Of a stretch of 64,000 nt of DNA, positions 12,510-23,446 are shown piece after piece. The notes beneath the pieces are model-generated. The model made no database searches. It saw only the letters and a program-made list of their open reading frames with translations, and was not told the DNA's origin. Each line of letters starts with the position of its first letter. Within the stretch, counting starts at the first letter, position 1. The DNA is from Cyanophora paradoxa (taxonomy: Eukaryota > Glaucocystophyceae > Cyanophorales > Cyanophoraceae). The DNA lies in assembly GCA_004431415.1 (NCBI GenBank), contig QPMI01000514.1, forward strand, positions 310,001 to 374,000, in the 5' to 3' direction. The translations under genes were made by a program, and so were the position numbers.

Positions 12510-13352
12510 CGAGCAGGCGGGCGGGGCGCACCATCGAGCGATCGGCGCGCTTGCGGCGCGCGGGCCTTGGCGCGCTGTCAGCAGAGGGGTCAGCAGAGGC
12601 GGGGCGGTTGCGGAGCGGGTGCGGGGCGGGCCTGGTCCCAGCTGCGGGCGCCGACGGCGCCGCTGGCCTCCATCGCGGCGTCGCCCTCGGCGCCCTCGTC
12701 GTCCAGCTCCTCCCGCAGCGGCGCGAAGCGCGTCTGCCGCCGCGTCAGCCCGGCAAGGGGCGGCGCGGACAGGGCGGGAGGGCGCTCGGCGAGCCCTGGA
12801 ACGGGGCGGCGGGGAAGGGCGGGGCACCTCCTGCGCCAGCGCGATGCGGCGGAGGCGCTCGCCCATCGCCCGCGCCGCCTCCTCGTGCCCCTGCCCAGCC
12901 GCCTCAGGGCTCTCGGGAGGAAGAGATGGGCGGAGGACGGGTCACCTCGAGGGAGATGCGGCGGGAGGAACGGTCTTCCCGGTCCCGGCCGCCAGCGCGC
13001 GCTCCGACTGCGCCCCGGGGGCCCGCCGCCGCCGCCAGCGCCGCCGGGGCCGGGGCCGGGGCGGGCGGGGCGGGGGCAGGACCCCGGGCGCCCCGCCTGC
13101 GCATGCGCGGCGGGCGGCTCGGGCGGGCCCGGATCGGAGAGGGCTGGGCGCGCCGCACCGGCGGGAGGGTGGCGGAGCGTGGCGGCGGGCGGCGGCGCGC
13201 GGTGAGGGGCGCCGCGGCCGCGGACGGCGAGGGCCCGGGGCCGGGCGAGGACGGGCCGAAGTCGATCAGATCGAACGACACCTGGAGAGGAGTGAGGGGG
13301 TACCGGAGGGGGGGACGGATCGGGGGGGGTACTGGTTCTAGGGAGGCCTCGA
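12510..13352 (-). pseudogene. Inverted partial copy of the gene at 18792-21349
   Basis: The reverse complement matches 20268-21120 almost base for base, including several exons and introns of the downstream gene. Differences include a poly-C tract of about 9 instead of about 16, scattered substitutions (for example TGTCG for TTTCG near 13278) and a 4-nt insertion in the exon near 12555 that would shift the frame of its Lys/Arg-rich peptide. The copy starts inside an exon (breakpoint near 13352) and lacks the upstream exons, so it is best read as a truncated duplicate. Any transcript would run leftward, opposite to the TmcB-like gene. High similarity, introns included, points to a recent DNA-level duplication rather than retroposition. 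Confidence 0.8.
12510..13352 (-). repeat. Left arm of an ~845-bp inverted repeat
   Basis: Pairs with 20268-21120. The arms flank about 6.9 kb containing the farnesyltransferase and bHLH genes. Outside 12510 and 13352 the similarity stops abruptly. Confidence 0.88.
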
Positions 13353-13370
13353 TACAGCGACGGCGTCAGC

Positions 13371-14063
13371 GTGGACCGCGCCGAGGTGGCGACCGCCCTT
13401 GGGGCGATCCCGACGGGCCTCGCGGGGCTCTGGATCCGGATCCACGTCCCGCTCACCCCGCCGCTCGAGTTCGGCGGCTGGTGGCGCCTGCTGCAGCCCG
13501 TGCTCGCCGCGCGCGCCCGTTGCCTCGTCGAGCTCCACGTCTCCTGCTCCGGCGGCTTCGCTTCCTCGCGATCACGATCTTTCTGGCCGGCCGCCCTCTT
13601 CCCGGACTCGGTCCGCGCGCGCACGCCCGTCCCGCCCTCGCGGCCTGCCTTAAGCTTGCCGGCCGACCCTCGCTCGCCCGCCCAGGCGCCATCCCTGCCG
13701 AGGCTGCACGTACGCGTGCTGGGGGCCCGCCTGGCGGTTCCCCCCAGTGGGCTGACGGCGGGCGCGGCCGCCGGGGGCGGGGCCCAGGGGGCGGAGGGCG
13801 CTCCCCCGGGGTGCGAAGGCCTGGGCGACGCGCTGGGGGCCGTCTTCCGGCCGCGCTGCTGGGCCCGCGGCCCGGCGCGCCTCTGGCTGGCCCCTCGGCC
13901 ACCACCTGCGCCCCGGGCTTCTGGGGCCCCGTCCCCTTCGAGGGCTCGAGGAGTGCGCCCGCCCGCCCCGTCAACCCCCCGCCCCCCCCCCCCCCCCCCC
14001 CCTCCCCCCCCGCCCCCCCCTCCCCCCCCGCCCCCCCCTAGCAATGACGGCGACGAGGCCTAG
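13371..14063 (+). CDS. Possible hypothetical coding fragment, proline-rich tail
   Basis: An uninterrupted frame of about 230 codons starts within 20 bp of the inverted-repeat edge. Early segments (LWIRIHVPLTPPLEF, CLVELHVSC, LHVRVLGARLAV) have a spaced Leu pattern loosely like leucine-rich repeats, but I cannot assign a family. From about 13975 it runs into a C-rich tract encoding nearly pure proline, which is more likely simple repeat than protein. The frame could be a chance GC-rich ORF, or the remains of a gene cut by the duplication. Low confidence on strand and reality. Confidence 0.22.
   Translation: MDRAEVATALGAIPTGLAGLWIRIHVPLTPPLEFGGWWRLLQPVLAARARCLVELHVSCSGGFASSRSRSFWPAALFPDSVRARTPVPPSRPALSLPADPRSPAQAPSLPRLHVRVLGARLAVPPSGLTAGAAAGGGAQGAEGAPPGCEGLGDALGAVFRPRCWARGPARLWLAPRPPPAPRASGAPSPSRARGVRPPAPSTPRPPPPPPPPPPPPPPPPPPPSNDGDEA
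13975..14040. repeat. Poly-C / CCCCG simple-sequence tract
   Basis: About 65 nt of nearly pure cytosine with isolated T and G. This is prone to slippage and assembly error; any protein read from it is unreliable. Confidence 0.9.
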
Positions 14064-14267
14064 CAATACGTATAGGCCGCTCGCCGCTCGGCGAGGGCTG
14101 CGAGCGCCGCCCGACGAAGCCCCATAAGGCACTGCGGCGCCAGTGCTGTATTTATCAGTGGCATGCACAACATCTGGATTACGTGAATATTGTTGAATAT
14201 TAATATCGATCTTCTAGAGAACTCCAGACTCAAGCGCCTAAGCAACCGGACGCTGCTGCGACGCATG

Positions 14268-15821
14268 CTAACGTGCCTTCGCCTGTACCCCGGCCTGCCT
14301 TAGCCTCCAGTACTTTTCCCGTACCCCGTCCTCGGCGATCAGCTCCTCCAGCACGCCGAGCGCCGCGCGCGCCGCCCCGTCCCTCTCCGGCCCTGCCCGG
14401 CGCTCGCTCAGGGGGGTACGCCGTCGGAAGCGTCCGGGGCGGGGAATGGGCACCGGCGGGAGCCGACTCGAGGTCCTCCTCCAGCACGTCCAGGAGCAGG
14501 CTCATCGCGTGCGCGCAGCGCCGGTCCCGGCCCCGCCAGTCGAGGCATCCCTTCGGGGGTACGGGTTCAGGGGCGGCGGGGTACGCGTTTGATGGCGAGC
14601 GGGAAAAGGTACCTGCCGCACGATGGGGAAGTCGGAGAACCTGTACTCGCCCCCGTGCTGCACCATGCTGCGGGGTACAGGGTCGGAACGGGGTGTGGGG
14701 AATTCGGAAGAGCAGCGTACCCTCGCACGTAGCTCCAGGGGCTCTCGTTTGTCGGGTCCCGGGCGATCCAGTTAAAACCGTACCTGCAGGGGTACGGCAA
14801 TCAAGACGCGGACGGGCGCGCGGCGGGTTCGAATCCGGGCGGGCGCACTGGATTTCCTGCCCCCGCACTTCTTGCGGCAGGGAAGCCACCTCCCCGCCCC
14901 GCGTCAGCACGAAGAAGCGTTGGTTCCACGCCTGCGCGTGTACCCCCCGTCGCCCCGTCAGATCACCGTAAACACCGAAGCAGCGCTGTACCCCGCACCG
15001 AGTTGTTCCGGTGGTCGTCCTGCAGGAGGTCGTGGCAGAACTGGAGCTCGTTCTCCCAGAGGCCGAACCTGCGGATGGCCCACTGCCTGTGCCCCGCCGC
15101 CCCGCTCAGCTCGCTTCGCTGACGCTGCAGTTCCGCGGCAGGGAGGAGGGAAGCTGGCGCGCCTGTGCGCCCAGGCGTGGTAGTTCTTCGCGTCGTCGGC
15201 CAGCTTGCTCGCCGTGAACTCGAGCTCCCGCGAGCCGTCGCCGAGCTCGTCAACGATGGCACGCCGGTGGAACCTGCCGCCGTCGAACCGCGGGCCGGCG
15301 CATCAGAGCGGGGCCGGACGCGGCGGCGCTCGGCCCCGCGCGCGCGCCATATCTGGTAGTTCTTCGGGTTCTCCATCGAGACGTCGTCGATGTACTCTAG
15401 CTCCTCGCGCAGGTCGCGCTTCAGCGCCCGCACCAGCTTGCGGCGGAAGTGCCTGCGCTCCGCTCAGCGCCAGCGCCGCGCCGGCCGCCGCGGGGCCCGG
15501 GTCCGACCACGCGGTGTAGTTGCCGGCGTTAAGCCGAATCGCGTCGCTCGTGACCTCTAGGGCCCGATCGCTCATTTCATCCGCGAACAGCACCGCGCGG
15601 AAGTAGTCCATCGTGTCTGTGACTGCGCGGCGCCGCATCAGGCGACGCGGGCGCGGCGCTCGATGGTGGCGCCACGCACACTCTCGCGGGTACGCGATGC
15701 GCACGACAGCGTGCGGCCCATCGTCCTGTGGCACAGGAGCAACGTCGCGCCACTCCGGGCGCTCGCTGTACGGCACCCACGGCTCGCCGCCTTCCTCGTC
15801 GCCGCTGCCATCCGAGCTCAT
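14268..15821 (-). CDS. Protein farnesyltransferase / geranylgeranyltransferase-I alpha subunit
   Basis: This is the shared alpha subunit of the CaaX prenyltransferases, which with a beta subunit attach farnesyl or geranylgeranyl to C-terminal cysteines of Ras, Rho and similar proteins. The start chosen is ATG 15819-15821 ([15 protein letters not shown]), an acidic N-terminus before the family block [10 protein letters not shown]. The MDYFRAVL segment and [20 protein letters not shown] form the first PPTA repeat. Later exons give [52 protein letters not shown] and a C-terminal [12 protein letters not shown] then REKYWRLRQ. The xNYxxW and ESPWxY cores are the repeat signature. The stop is at 14268-14270. 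Introns are short, and many hold the sense-strand GTACCCC motif near an edge. The gene is head to head with the bHLH gene. Assignment is strong; individual splice sites were not all verified. Confidence 0.9.
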
Positions 15822-16445
15822 CGCAAATGGCTCAGTGTCAGCTCCGCTCCGCGCAGCGGGATTCTGCTGCGGGAAGCGCCGGGAGGCTCCGCAGGAGCGC
15901 AGCGCAGTCAGGGGTACAGGTCCCGAAACCGCAAGTGGCCCTGGGCCTTCAGCGGCGTTCCAGCGCACGTGCGAGCCCGAGGAAAGGAGACTGTAGGCTT
16001 GGAGTAGATCAATATCTACAGGTTCCGGTGCGCTGGTGCATGCTCCGGCGGTGTATGTCACGGCGTCGGGACGGGACGCGCTAGAGCAATGGATCTTGGA
16101 GCGCTGTCGCGGATGCGCATGTGACGCATGCATTCGTCTCTCGCAGCAGCGGCGCAAGCCAGGTGGAGGTGGTTGACGCGCCGCGCACGTGGACCCGAGT
16201 TTCAATGTCCGAGGCGACGTCGCGTCCGCGGAGAGCAGGCGCTTCGCGGTGAGCTTCCATGCTTGGGCTCCTCGCAGTAGGCCTAGGGCGACGGAATCGG
16301 GGCGGAGTTGGCTTGGCGCGAAGTCGCGTTAATAGCGTCCCTTGCGGGCCTTGGGCTTCACTAGTCCCTCCCGCGAGCTGCTAGAGCCACAAAAAAGGCC
16401 TCGTGGCCGGTCCTCTAGCCGCGCGGAAGCTGGGAGATTCGCGAC
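15822..16445. promoter_or_regulatory. Divergent intergenic region, prenyltransferase alpha / bHLH
   Basis: About 620 bp between two divergent genes, so both 5' regions must lie here. It includes GCACGTGC near 15964 and a GCGCACGTGG near 16185, E/G-box-like CACGTG cores. No TATA element is obvious. The bHLH start codon is not resolved, so part of this may be its 5' exon. Confidence 0.4.
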
Positions 16446-17886
16446 GTGCAGCTGACGCGCACGTGCAGCGGCCGCGAATCCGTTGCTGCCCTCATCGCGG
16501 AGGAGCAGAGCGATCCGGAAGCGGTGTCGGTGTGTCGTGTGCATCTTTCCCGCTGTGCAGACGCTCACGCCCGCCAGACCCGCGTGTTGAGTCACCGCGA
16601 TAAGGAGCAAATCCGCAGAGATCGAATCAACCAATGTGCGGGATTCCTTTCGCCTTCGGCGCCGCTTCTTTCATCTTCCTCATCTCGTTCGCAGGGATCG
16701 CTCGGATAAAGGACCTCCTCGAGCTGCAAGAAGGAGAGGACGTCAAGCTGGATAAGGCGCGCTGCCCCTCGGATTGCGGGAGAGGCGCGCGCGTGCTGAC
16801 GCGTCGCGCAGGTCACAATCTTGCAGAAGGCCGCGGAGTACATCGAAGACATGCGAGAGATGCGGAGAAAGCTCGTCGGGTGCGCGTCCCGCGGGCGCGC
16901 TCGCCGGCGGTCCCGGCTGATCCGCACACGCGCCGGCGGCTGGCCTTGGCAGCTCCAACCGCGCGCTGCGGAAGCGACTGGCGGATCTGGGCGTCGTGGT
17001 GAGCGACGAGGAGATGCCGGAGGAGGGCCCCTCGGGCCTGCACGCAAACGGCCTGCCGCCGGCTGCCATCGCCGCCGCCGCCGCCGCCGCCGTCGCGTCG
17101 GGCGGCAGAAGTCGTCCCGTCAGCCGCGTCGGAAGCCGCGCCGGCAGCCGCGCCAACAGCCGCCGCAACTCGCTCTCCGCCGCCCCTCCGCCCCCGCCGA
17201 AGTCGGCCCCGCGCTCGCGCGCCTCCCCGTCCCCTTCCTTCTCCGTCTCCCCCGCCGCCACCGACTTCTCCCTGGGCTCCGTCAAGAAGCACAGGCACGA
17301 AGACGACTTCGCGGTACCCCGGCCCGCCTCCCCCCCCCCCCCCCCCGCGCTCTCGCTGACGTACCCCCCTCACTCCCGCGGGCCCCGGGGTTCCGCCAGG
17401 CCGAGTACCGCCGTTCGACTCGGGAGAGCAAGCGCCAGCGCGGCGAGCCGGGGGACGGTGCGGAGGGCGAAGCGTCCGAGATCGAGGACCTGTCGCCGTA
17501 CCCCCCGCACCACACGGGCTCGGACGACGGCGCGGGGGCGGGCCACGCCGCGGCGGTTTCGGAGGCGGAGAAGGCGGCAGCGGCGGCGGTGGCGGCGGTG
17601 GCGGTCGCCGCGGCCTCCGCCGGGGCCTCCTCGGACGACGGCGGCGGCTCGCCGCCCTCGGGCGCCGAGAACGTCGACGGAGTGGGGTACGGCAGCGTCA
17701 GCTTTGCGCGGATGCCTGCGGAGGGCCCGGAGCAGACCTCCTCCCCCAGCCCTGCAGCCGCGGCCGCCCCCTCCGGCGCCGAGAGGTGCTGTACCCTTCC
17801 GGAGGGGCGTACCCGCCCCCTCTGACGCGCCGCCGGACGCAGCCCCCAGGACGCCGTCGTACCCCGTCCCATTCCCGTCGAGATGA
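16446..17886 (+). CDS. bHLH transcription factor with long low-complexity C-terminus
   Basis: A nuclear DNA-binding protein. The basic region and helix 1 read SHRDKEQIRRDRIN, continuing after intron 16636-16694 as WIARIKDLLELQ; the loop ends LDK. A GC-AG intron then leads to helix 2, VTILQKAAEYIEDMREM. His, Glu and Arg fall at the spacing of E-box binders (H-x3-E-x3-R), so binding to CACGTG-type sites is predicted from family rules. The rest is alanine-, serine- and proline-rich with an acidic stretch (GEASEIEDLSPYP), possibly regulatory. The sequence also offers KKHRHEDD as a basic patch. The final exon joins after the intron holding GTACCCTTCC and ends at TGA 17884-17886. No in-frame ATG was fixed; 16446 is the left limit of the open frame, so the start is uncertain. 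Confidence 0.82.
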
Positions 17887-18791
17887 GGTCAGCGACGGCT
17901 TCTCTCACCTCCCGCGCGCGCGCCCTCCCCTCTCGTGTTCTGACCCCCGAACCGCCGCTCCTCAGAGAGGCTATAGAGCTCCTGACGGGCGTCTGCTGAG
18001 CCGGGGCGGTCCCATCCATTGCATTTAATCGTTTCCCTGTTGCGGTTCTCGAGCTGGCCAGCATGCATTTGGCAGCTAATATCGAGCGAGATTGCCTTCT
18101 TTTGGTTATCTCCGTTATGTGCAGTGACTTTTGACTCGCCCGCCTTCTTTTTGCAGTGATCATGAATAGTTCCTTTCAGCGTCAAACCCCCTTGCAATTC
18201 AGCATTAAAACCTCTTGCAGTTCTTTATTCAAATTCAACTTCGTTTCGTGACCATCGACGCCATAATCAGCAGGCATTTCAGAAGACCTCGTCGAGATAT
18301 CCATATCGGTGCTGCCTGGCATGACAATTTCAGGCCACATTTAATTTACCCTCGAGCTCCTTCTAGGCCATCGCTAGTGGCAGCCTATATATAGTGCTAT
18401 CGCCGCCTACCGGTCGTGACCAAGCCAGGCTTTGGTTTCGTATATTAACTCAATTTCGTTCATACGCGGCCGACCGTCGGACACACGGCACTTGGGAGTT
18501 AAGCTAGCGCTGCAGCACCCCGGGCCCGTCCAGTCGACGTCGCGATCGACCACGCGTACGCGTACGCGTGCACGACTAGTACTAGTACTCAGAACATGTC
18601 ACGAAAATGCCGCACCCCCGCCCGGCTTGTTCCCCCCGGGCCCGCTGTGCTCAAGCGTCCGTAGTTCGAATTCGCCCCGTGGACGCGTAAGGTTTCGCAG
18701 GCCGCGTGCACGCTGTGACACGCGGCGGCCGAGCGTGAACCGGGCACGACGCGCGCGCTCCGTTTCCGGACCACCACATTCCGTAGCCGTC
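17887..18791. other. Intergenic spacer
   Basis: No gene was recognised. The middle (18050-18430) is AT-richer. Near 18555-18595 lie overlapping palindromic repeats of ACGCGT and ACTAGT. Open frames through 18432-18790 have no family signal. Confidence 0.4.
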
Positions 18792-21349
18792 ATGTCGACG
18801 TCGGCCGATGTCGATCGCGCTCCTGCGTCGCCCCCGCAGACGTCCGCGGATGCTCCTCAGGCTCAGAACGTCATTCCAAGGCGATTCAAACTGCTGATGA
18901 CGTCCTTTGGACGGTGCAAGGCTAAGGCGCGCCGTTTCGCCCGTCCTCTCGGCTCGCCGGGCCACATTCCGCGATCTGACGTCCGGCTTGACACAGGGCT
19001 GCTTTTGCGATGTGCGATCTCTCCTCCCGCGGCCCCCGCGCGCCGTTCGAGCGCGACCACAACCGCCCTTGACCAGGATTTTTGCTTTCTCCCGACCGCC
19101 GGCGAGGACGCCAAGAGCGCCGCAAGGGCCGGCGAGCAGCACGCGTGCTCGACGTGCGACCACCCTGCCTCGGACCACACGAGCCGCGGGCTCAAGAAGT
19201 CGGTCCGTCCGGGCGTCACCGGTGCCGGCCGCCCGCCCGCGGTCCCGCGCGCTCATGCCGCCGGCAGCTTTCTATGCTGCGCTCGGCCATCAACGGCGGA
19301 AGCATCAGCACAAAGTGGCGCGCGTCGGATCGCCGCCGCTCTCTCCGATCCGCCGTGCGCGCGTCTGACGCTCCGATCCTGTCGCCCGCAGGCTCTACAC
19401 CTTCGAAAGCGCGCCCGCCGCCCGCCCGCTCTGCTCTCTGCGCGCGCGCGGGGCCCGAGCGCGCGCGCCCGCCCGGCGGCGCAGGGGGCGAGCGGCTGAT
19501 CGCGCACGTGGAGAGCAAGGGCACCCGCTGCTTCGGCCTGGTCGAGGCGTTCGGTCCGCCCCGCCCGCCGCCCCGTCGGCCCCGCGCGCCCCGGCCTCGC
19601 GCTCGGGGGCGACGCGGGGTGGGGCCGCCGGGGGCGCGGGGCAGGAGAGTTCATGGTGGAGGGGCGGAGCCGGGACGTCGCGGAGGCCGCCCTCGCCTGC
19701 CAGCGCGCCCTCTTCGCCCACTACGGCGAGCCGTGCGTGCCCCCCGAGCGCCCCCGCCGGCCGCACCCCTCCCGACCCCTCGCAGCGTCCGCGGGAAGGG
19801 GCAGCGGCGCCTGAGCCAAGGCGAGGTCATCCGGTTCCTCGAGGAGCGCCGGGGTACGCCCCGCCCGGCTCCCGCGAAGCGCGTACCCCTGACGGCGAGG
19901 CCAGGGGTACGCGTGGCACCGGGCTTCGAAGCGGCGGACCCGTCGGACGCGGCGAGCACCCCCCGCGGGGCCCCTCCCGTGGCCCCGCGCTCGAACTCCT
20001 GCCCCGACATCTCCCGCGGGGGTACCCCCAAGCCGGCGGCGGCGGAGGGGGCGGCCGCTGGTGACGCTGGCCGCGGGGGGGTACCGGAGGTCGCGCCTGC
20101 GGCCCCAACCACTGCCCCCGCTCCTGCCCCGGCCCCGGCCCCTGAGGAGGATCTGCTGTCGCTCGGTACCCCCGGCCGCTCGCCCTCCCCCGCTGCGCCC
20201 CCGTCTGCGGGCGCCACTGTGGCCCCCGCCCTCCCGCCCGCCCCGCGGGTACAGACGAACCTCGAGCGCATCGAGGCCTCCCTAGAACCAGTACCCCCCC
20301 CCCCCCCCCGATCCGTCCCCCCCTCCGGTACCCCCTCACTCCTCTCCAGGTTTCGTTCGATCTGATCGACTTCAGCCCGTCCTCGCCGGGCCCCGGGCCC
20401 TCGCCGTCCGCGGCCGCGGCGCCCCTCACCGCGCGCCGCCGCCCGCCGCCACGCTCCGCCACCCTCCCGCCGGTGCGGCGCGCCCAGCCCTCTCCGATCC
20501 GGGCCCGCCCGAGCCGCCCGCCGCGCATGCGCAGGCGGGGCGCCCGGGGTCCTGCCCCCGCCCCGCCCGCCCCGGCCCCGGCCCGGCGGCGCTGGCGGCG
20601 GCGGCGGGGCCCCCGGGGCGCAGTCGGAGCGCGCGCTGGCGGCCGGGGACCGGGAAGACCGTTCCTCCCGCCGCATCTCCCTCGAGGTGACCCGTCCTCC
20701 GCCCATCTCTTCCTCCCCGAGAGCCCTGAGGCGGCTGGGGCAGGGGCACGAGGAGGCGGCGCGGGCGATGGGCGAGCGCCTCCGCCGCATCGCGCTGGCG
20801 CAGGAGGTGCCCCGCCCCTTCCCCGCCGCCCCGTTCCAGGGCTCGCCGAGCGCCCTCCCGCCCTGTCCGCGCCGCCCCTTGCCGGGCTGACGCGGCGGCA
20901 GACGCGCTTCGCGCCGCTGCGGGAGGAGCTGGACGACGAGGGCGCCGAGGGCGACGCCGCGATGGAGGCCAGCGGCGCCGTCGGCGCCCGCAGCTGGGAC
21001 CAGGCCCGCCCCGCACCCGCTCCGCAACCGCCCCGCCTCTGCTGACCCCTCTGCTGACAGCGCGCCAAGGCCCGCCGCAAGCGCGCCGATCGCTCGATGG
21101 TGCGCCCCGCCCGCCCTGCTCTGCAGGATCGAGGGGAGGCTCGGCGACAGCTCACGGGGGTCCCGCAGCGGCGGGGCCTGACGGGCTTCACGTCCGGCGA
21201 AGGGTCCGCCCCCCTCGAGGTGCCCCCAGCGTCGGCCCGCCCCGCCGCCCTCGAAGGGCAAGCTCGAGGCTCGCCGGGCGGGGCGCGCTGACCTCGTGTG
21301 GCTGGTGCAGGGGCGCCTCGAGCACGACCCGCGGGGCTTCGCCGCCTGA
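18792..21349 (+). CDS. Unrecognised multi-exon gene, donor of the inverted copy
   Basis: I cannot assign a family. The start is tentatively ATG 18792 (MSTSADVDRAPAS). Exon-like blocks in order are ERLIAHVESKGTRCFGLVEAF, then EFMVEGRSRDVAEAALACQ, then RLSQGEVIRFLEERR. A long Pro/Ala/Ser-rich linker follows, with EEDLLSLG (resembling a clathrin-box or adaptor-binding motif). Then come FDLIDF, ISLEALRRLGQGHEEAAR with MGERLRRIALAQE, FAPLREELDDEG, a basic RAKARRKRADRSM, and a terminal GRLEHDPRGFAA. Introns between these blocks begin GTGCCCC or GTGACCC and end CAG, several after CTGAC. The charged helical segments could form a coiled coil. Positions 20268-21120 are duplicated in inverted orientation at 12510-13352. 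The first exons are the least certain. A trafficking role is a guess from the LLSLG motif only. Confidence 0.5.
20268..21120 (+). repeat. Right arm of an ~845-bp inverted repeat
   Basis: Parental copy, lying within the gene at 18792-21349. The boundaries at 20268 (inside the ERIEAS exon) and 21120 (inside an intron) do not coincide with splice sites. That argues for a genomic rearrangement rather than an RNA intermediate. Confidence 0.88.
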
Positions 21350-22195
21350 GGGCCCATGGCCCACGCCAGCTCCAGCCCGCTGCCGCTGCTGCAAGTGTGG
21401 ATTCTCGTTTCCTTCCTTAGGCCAGACCTCGGAAGCCTGCAGCTGTACAGACTCGCATTTTTTTAGGCGTAATTATCGTACCAGGATCCGCCCCTCCAGG
21501 AGATCTAGACCCCCAGACTCAGTAGACTTTGCAGATTTCTTCCGTATCAAGCACTTTTCTTCGAATCCGAGATTATCGGGATTAGAGTGTACCTTCGTAT
21601 ACGTAATCTGGTTCGATGTAATTTGTCTCTTCTGTTCGAATTCTCAACTCACCGACCGCGAGTCGGCAAGCGCACAGGGGCACAGGACATCATCGCGATC
21701 GGGTCTAGCGCCCTCATGATCAGGATTAATTGCTGTCTCTCCTATGTACATGTGCGCTGTCTAAATTCGTAGTACTACGGTAAATCCATCGATGTCGATA
21801 TCCTAGGCCTGCCGCAATTGTTCGAACTTCGGAACTGCCGTGGGATCTCTCGGACAACGTGCAGGCACACTCAGCCGGCTTGATCACAATGCACGACGTC
21901 GACGTCGACAGGCTCGCTGCGGCGCCGTCGCGATCGGCTGCGATATCGATCGACCCACACCCCCTCCATGCTCCCTTATGGCCAGGCCAGAGCCGCACGT
22001 CTCTGGGCACCGGTCTAAGATGTGTCACATCATGTGTGCTCTGAGCGGCCGAGAAAGATTGCGTTCTATGCCCAGTGGCAAGCGCTAATCAATGCAGGGT
22101 GTTGCAATTGACTGGCGTAGCCCAGACCAGCCAGCACACCCCGTTGCATTCCGCGGCGCCTGCGTACCCCTCCCCCGCGACCTTGTGGTCACCCT
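21350..22195. other. Convergent intergenic spacer
   Basis: No gene was recognised between two 3' ends. It is AT-richer than the coding parts around 21440-21800, with CGATATCGATCG-like palindromes near 21940. Confidence 0.45.
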
Positions 22196-23411
22196 CTACG
22201 GGAATATTGGAGAGGGCCACAAGCTCTGCCAATCCGGCCGGCTGCCGGCGGGAGCCTCCTCGACGCGACGCCGCTTGCAGTCGCTCACCCCGGCGTGCTC
22301 GCCCCCCGGGCCCTCGAGCGCGAGCCCGGAGCTGCCGCTGGGCTGGTTCAGCGTGCACGAGGGTGCAGGCGCGCACGGCGAGCTCGGGACTCCTTGCAGC
22401 AGAGGGCCGCTCGGGGCGTCTCTGCGTGATTGTAAGGAGGGGGCGAGGGCGCTGAGGGGAGCCGATGGGGGGCACGACGGACCGGAGTGCGAGGAGCTCG
22501 CCGTCCGACAGGTCCCGCCACTGCCACGCACCCGCCTGCTTGGCCCTGCCCCCGCCCCTCGCCGGCCCCGCCCGGCTTGCGAGGGGGGGGAGCGGGCGCA
22601 CGGGTTGGGCTGGGCCCAGCCGAGGCGGCGGGCGGCGAGGACGACGAGGGCGCAGAGGGCGTCGCGCCTCATCGCCATGAGCGCCTCCTGCGGGACCTCG
22701 TCGGGGAGGTGCCGCAGGACAAAGGCCCGGATGTCCTCCGCGTTGCGCTTGAAAAAGGTCTTGGAAGAGTACACCCGCTTCCTGCGTCCCCGCCGCGTTC
22801 CCGTGGAGGAGGGTACGCGATCAGCACGGGATGCGAGGAGCGGGAGGGGGTACGGAGAGGGCCCGGCCCGCGCGCACGCAGCCTCGGGATCAGCAACAGG
22901 CAGAGCGACGGCGGCGCGCTGCTCCGGCCTGAGAGCCCGGCGGCGGGTGTGAGGGAGCGCGGTACCCCGCGGGAGAGGCGGGGTCGAGCCGCACGCACGC
23001 GTCAAGGCAGCGGTTCGGGTGCGGGTTGCTGCGCGGTGAAGAAAAGCCGATGAGCGGGCGCGCCCGGCGCCGGGGGGGCGGGCGGGCGGGCGCGGCGCCG
23101 CACCAGTGGGAGAAGTCGAGGCCGCGCTCCGAGCAGAGCCGCACGGCGAGGATGCGAAGGGCGTACAGGTCCTCCCCGATCCCCTCCGCCTCGTCCCCGG
23201 CCCCGAGCGCCCCGAGGAGCTGCCGCAACCGCCGGCAGTCCCGGAAGGCGCTGATGCTGATCCGTGACTCCATCGCCGCCGCGGCCCTGCGCGGGCGCCA
23301 GCGCGGACACACGTCGCCGCACGTGCAAGGCGGCCCGCGCTGGCGGGGCGCAGCGCCGTGGCGGCACGCTTCCAGCACGCGTACCTAGAGCCCGAGACTG
23401 ACACTCGTTGG

Positions 23412-23446
<35 letters not shown>

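Noticed and set aside
12590-14044. A ~480-codon leftward frame beginning with a poly-glycine run
   Set aside because: The glycine run is a poly-C tract read backwards, and the rest mixes exons and introns of the inverted copy. Long open frames on both strands are expected at this GC content.
14800-14850. GGGTTCGAATCC, a tRNA B-box match
   Set aside because: No matching A-box, acceptor stem or anticodon arm can be folded upstream. It lies within an intron or exon edge of the prenyltransferase gene.
18432-19499. 355-codon frame upstream of the unrecognised gene
   Set aside because: Its first 120 codons lack any protein-like pattern and cross an apparent spacer; only the part from 18792 was kept, tentatively.
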